A stretch of DNA of 27,115 nt from positions 1 to 27,115 of the forward strand of contig DEMS01000026.1 in assembly GCA_002359315.1 (NCBI GenBank). Reading direction: 5' to 3'. Below are positions 25,369 through 27,115 of the stretch, in pieces; position 1 is the first letter of the stretch, and each line of letters opens with the position of its first letter. A program made the position numbers and the translations under genes. This stretch comes from Bacteroidetes bacterium UBA2664. Its GTDB lineage: Bacteria > Bacteroidota > Rhodothermia > Balneolales > Balneolaceae. The notes under the pieces were generated by a model that saw only the letters and a list, made by a program, of their open reading frames with translations, searched no databases and had not been told where the DNA came from.

Positions 25369-25806
25369 TTATTTCTTTATTTTCGATATCGTTTCTCCAA
25401 TTGACTTTGACGGCTTGTCCATACCTTTTATTGCAAAGTCAATTGCTTCTATAATCAATGCTTTAACTTTGGGGTTTCGATAATCTTTCGGACTCTTTAC
25501 GTCTATATGTCTTATTAATTTACCCGTTCCTGTCAGAAGATTGTCAGGGTCTTTTAAAAGTGTTCCTTTGTTAAAACCCAAATTCAAATGGTTAGTATAA
25601 ATAGGTAGCATACAAAACGCATCTGATAGTTTTTCAGAAATTGAAAAAACCGCAGTCAAAGCATGTGTATGATACAGGAGTTCATTACTGTCAGGATTCA
25701 ATTCTAAAATGTATTCCCTTATGTCACAAAACAAGTCAATAACGTTTTGCTCCTTAAACCCTAATAAGAGCTGAAAGTCGGGATGTATTGGCCTCGATTT
25801 TGTCAT
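25369..25806 (-). CDS. DUF1801 family protein
   Basis: A 145-residue cytoplasmic protein of the DUF1801 (YdhG-like) fold. ELLYHTHALTAVFSISEKLS and NKGTLLKDPDNLLTGTGKLI followed by RHID match the family's '..F..G..L.DP..lL.G.GK..RHI' core. I start it at the ATG at 25804-25806, which shares ATGA with the stop of the VOC gene, a classic coupled overlap. A longer frame to 25875 would bury the start deep in the VOC gene. It forms a two-gene unit with VOC. DUF1801 and VOC genes are frequent in bacterial accessory regions. Function unknown. Confidence 0.85.
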   Translation of the reverse strand: MTKSRPIHPDFQLLLGFKEQNVIDLFCDIREYILELNPDSNELLYHTHALTAVFSISEKLSDAFCMLPIYTNHLNLGFNKGTLLKDPDNLLTGTGKLIRHIDVKSPKDYRNPKVKALIIEAIDFAIKGMDKPSKSIGETISKIKK

Positions 25807-26186
25807 TTTGTGTTGCTGTCGTATTGCATTGCACAAATCAGGTTTCCTTCCGTATCCAAAAACTTTGCAATCCAACCCACATTAGGAATAGCTGTTTTAG
25901 GCATTAGAAGTTGTCCTCCATTATTTTTAACCCGCTCAATAATTTCGTCCACATTCTCAACACTAATGGTACATTCCAGACCTATTAGTTTTTCAGGAAC
26001 AGGGGAATAATTACGTGATTGCAAAGCTCCGATTAATTCCCCGTCCTTGGTTTTATCAGCTTTGATTTGTAGGAAGTCAGATTGACCGTAGGAGTTGAAA
26101 CCCCAATCAAAAACTCCGTCATAAAAACTCTTTGCCCGTTCAATGTCATCAATGTGAATGGCAAAATGTGTCATCCTATTTTTCAT
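25803..26186 (-). CDS. VOC (glyoxalase/bleomycin-resistance fold) family protein
   Basis: A 127-residue vicinal-oxygen-chelate protein with two beta-alpha-beta-beta-beta units. MTHFAIHIDDIERAKSFYDG (5-24) carries the first metal His7; CTISVENVDEIIERVKNNGG starts the second unit; the end FLDTEGNLICAMQY is the usual closing strand pair with a Glu. Members are metal-dependent isomerases, dioxygenases, thiol transferases or drug-binding proteins. Which one this is cannot be told. The ATG at 26184 is used; the ATG at 26172-26174 (fifth codon) is also possible. It lies just after an attC-like repeat and shares ATGA with DUF1801 downstream. Confidence 0.85.
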   Translation of the reverse strand: MKNRMTHFAIHIDDIERAKSFYDGVFDWGFNSYGQSDFLQIKADKTKDGELIGALQSRNYSPVPEKLIGLECTISVENVDEIIERVKNNGGQLLMPKTAIPNVGWIAKFLDTEGNLICAMQYDSNTK

Positions 26187-26230
26187 ATCTTTGAATTTTT
26201 ATGGTTTCCGTGTCGTTTTCCAAACTGCCA

Positions 26231-26317
26231 CATAACGGTTTGGCGGTTGTGCAGCCGGGCAAACGACTTAAAGCCGATCTGCAAACCTTAACCAGTAAGC
26301 ACGAAGCCATTGTTATG
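26231..26317 (-). repeat. attC-like 87-base imperfect inverted repeat (candidate integron recombination site)
   Basis: On the minus strand the element starts CATAAC and ends GTTATG (exact complements). The next blocks pair as TGGC/GCCA and GTGC/GCAC, separated by unequal unpaired bases, and a central part of about 45 bases is not paired. This matches the folded shape of integron attC sites: outer core sites, spacer bulges and an 87-base length within the known range. The right core GTTATGT differs at one base from the GTTRRRY consensus. It lies between the VOC/DUF1801 pair and the toxin-antitoxin pair, where an attC should be. No integrase is in the window. Confidence 0.5.
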
Positions 26318-26325
26318 TTTTGAAT

Positions 26326-26607
26326 TTACTGAATTTCAAGCTTAACCTTCTTGCCCAATGCTTTCGCATATTTCGTGAGCGTAGAGAGTTTGATATCCTC
26401 GGCATGATTTTCCATTCTGGAAATGACTGATTTGGTGGTATTCAACTTTTCAGCAACATCTGCTTGTGTCGCTCCCATCTGTTCTCGAGCCTGACGAAGA
26501 ATGACTCCAATTTTAAAGTTCAGATATCCTTCTTCGAAATTCTCAGCAAACTCCGGGCTTTCCGCTTTTTTCTGGTCAATAAATATTTCTAAATCGTCCT
26601 TTTTCAT
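26326..26607 (-). CDS. higA: HigA-type antitoxin, XRE-family helix-turn-helix
   Basis: A 93-residue protein. The helix-turn-helix is about 36-87, with ATQADVAEKLNTTKSVISRM as the turn and recognition helix. The N-terminal 30 residues are acidic and charged, a likely toxin-contact arm. It binds and silences the upstream toxin and probably represses its own promoter. The start is ATG at 26605-26607, sharing ATGA with the toxin stop, and it has the best ribosome site in the window (AGGAGG, eight bases upstream). Toxin-first order is the usual HigBA layout. The symbol is by analogy, since RelB/other families use similar HTH antitoxins. Confidence 0.85.
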   Translation of the reverse strand: MKKDDLEIFIDQKKAESPEFAENFEEGYLNFKIGVILRQAREQMGATQADVAEKLNTTKSVISRMENHAEDIKLSTLTKYAKALGKKVKLEIQ

Positions 26608-26954
26608 TGTCCTTTCCTCCTATAATAATTTCGTTTCCGCTCTTCGGCGGTTTCAATTTCCTGCTTGGGAACTTTATTCGTCTTCTTGGCAAATCCGCAG
26701 GTTAATACGATTAACTTCAAACCATCAAAAAAACCGAGTAATCGAAATGTGTTATTGCCAATGGTTGCACGGACCTCCCAAATATCATCTGTGCATTTAA
26801 GCTTTTTTAAATATTGTGTTGGCACCTGTTCCAGATCCCGAACCACGCGTAATGTCCATGCAATCTTTTTGGATTGCTTTTCAGGAAGTTCCTTTAAGAA
26901 ATCTTCCACCGGACAATTACCGGTCTCGGTTCTATAGAACTTAATAACGCGCAT
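26604..26954 (-). CDS. higB: HigB-type toxin, RelE/ParE superfamily (Gp49-like)
   Basis: A 116-residue predicted ribosome-dependent mRNA interferase. IKFYRTETGNCPVEDFLKEL (4-23) is the usual N-terminus. IWEVRA (58-63) and NTFRLLGFF (68-76) hold the conserved Glu and Arg. The C-terminal CGFAKKTNKVPKQEIETAEE (86-105) is the diagnostic HigB/phage Gp49-like (DUF891) tail. It lies first in the operon and overlaps the antitoxin by four bases. Its ATG lies only six bases past a promoter -10 box, so the mRNA is probably leaderless or nearly so, which would keep toxin translation low against the antitoxin with its strong ribosome site. All key residues are intact, so it is likely active. Confidence 0.88.
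   Translation of the reverse strand: MRVIKFYRTETGNCPVEDFLKELPEKQSKKIAWTLRVVRDLEQVPTQYLKKLKCTDDIWEVRATIGNNTFRLLGFFDGLKLIVLTCGFAKKTNKVPKQEIETAEERKRNYYRRKGQ
26616..26621 (-). promoter_or_regulatory. Strong Shine-Dalgarno for the antitoxin
   Basis: AGGAGG on the minus strand, eight bases before the HigA ATG and inside the end of the toxin gene. The toxin itself has none, so the pair is set up for excess antitoxin. Confidence 0.7.
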
Positions 26955-26958
26955 TAAC

Positions 26959-26988
26959 TAAAGTTAGCATATATGCGAACATTGTCAA
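26959..26988 (-). promoter_or_regulatory. Toxin-antitoxin promoter with an embedded palindromic operator
   Basis: On the minus strand TTGACA (26983-26988, perfect -35) and TAACTT (26961-26966) are 16 bases apart. TAACTTTA also resembles the TAnnTTTG box of Bacteroidota. Between them, overlapping the -10, is the near-perfect 18-bp palindrome GTTCGCATATATGCTAAC (26963-26980, one mismatched pair), the expected place for HigA autorepression. Transcription would start at or just before the toxin ATG. Confidence 0.6.
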
Positions 26989-27044
26989 GTGGTAAAATGA
27001 AAAGGAGCTGCGAAATTTATAAAGAGTTTAGTACTGATTGAGAA

Positions 27045-27115
27045 ACATAACAGCCCAGCATTTAAGCGGCGAGGCGACCAATGTAAAAGTCTAGCAGCCA
27101 CACATAACTCGTCTG
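27045..27115 (-). repeat. Further attC-like core sites, cut by the window end
   Basis: The minus strand has GTTATGT at 27045-27051 and again at 27102-27108, the same core as the right end of the attC-like repeat at 26231. The partner arm would lie outside the window, so no complete fold can be shown. If real, the stretch 26231-27050 is one cassette carrying the HigB/HigA pair. Confidence 0.3.

Noticed and set aside
1..27115. CRISPR arrays, tRNA, rRNA, transposase and integrase genes
   Set aside because: No regularly spaced direct repeats, tRNA-like cloverleaf, rRNA sequence or mobile-element protein motif was recognised on either strand by eye.

Overview
The window looks like a chromosomal stretch from a Bacteroidota/Rhodothermota-type bacterium, possibly Balneolales-like. 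This is inferred from AT-rich genes with few Shine-Dalgarno sites, many short lipoproteins with relaxed lipoboxes, an ABC permease fused to an M1 peptidase, and small families such as DUF2200 and DUF4256. I could run no database search, so the taxonomy is a guess. I recognised no rRNA, tRNA, CRISPR array, insertion sequence or integrase.

Left part (1-11.4 kb): ordinary envelope and stress genes, mostly on the minus strand. They are a DUF389 membrane protein downstream of an MscS channel, a membrane-anchored SEC-C zinc protein, a SIMPL-domain lipoprotein, a DUF2914 membrane protein, an OmpA-like glycine-zipper lipoprotein with a clear rho-independent terminator, an unrecognised lipoprotein, an AsmA-like single-span protein, DUF2200 and DUF4256. 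Set into this, on the plus strand behind a good promoter, is an overlapping pair: a RimK-like ATP-grasp ligase with an RLAN-type N-terminus and a GCS2-like (glutamate-cysteine ligase family) enzyme. Together they probably make an amide- or peptide-bonded small molecule or modification that cannot be named from sequence.

Middle (11.6-17.5 kb): a plus-strand ABC ATPase followed 18 bases later by a 1219-residue protein that joins two ABC-2-type permease halves to an M1 zinc aminopeptidase. A possibly frameshifted small membrane-protein gene and a GH43 glycosidase lipoprotein follow on the minus strand.

Right part (17.7-27.1 kb): an accessory-looking region. AT-rich minus-strand genes (two beta-lactamase-fold serine hydrolases, a cupin, a medium-chain oxidoreductase, a membrane-anchored alpha/beta hydrolase, DUF1801, a VOC protein and a HigB/HigA toxin-antitoxin pair) surround one GC-richer plus-strand M28 peptidase and a 45-codon gene remnant. 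Between the toxin-antitoxin pair and the VOC/DUF1801 pair is an 87-base imperfect inverted repeat with CATAAC...GTTATG ends that looks like an integron attC site. Further copies of the same core lie at the right edge. The right end may therefore be part of a cassette array, which is the most interesting reading of the window.
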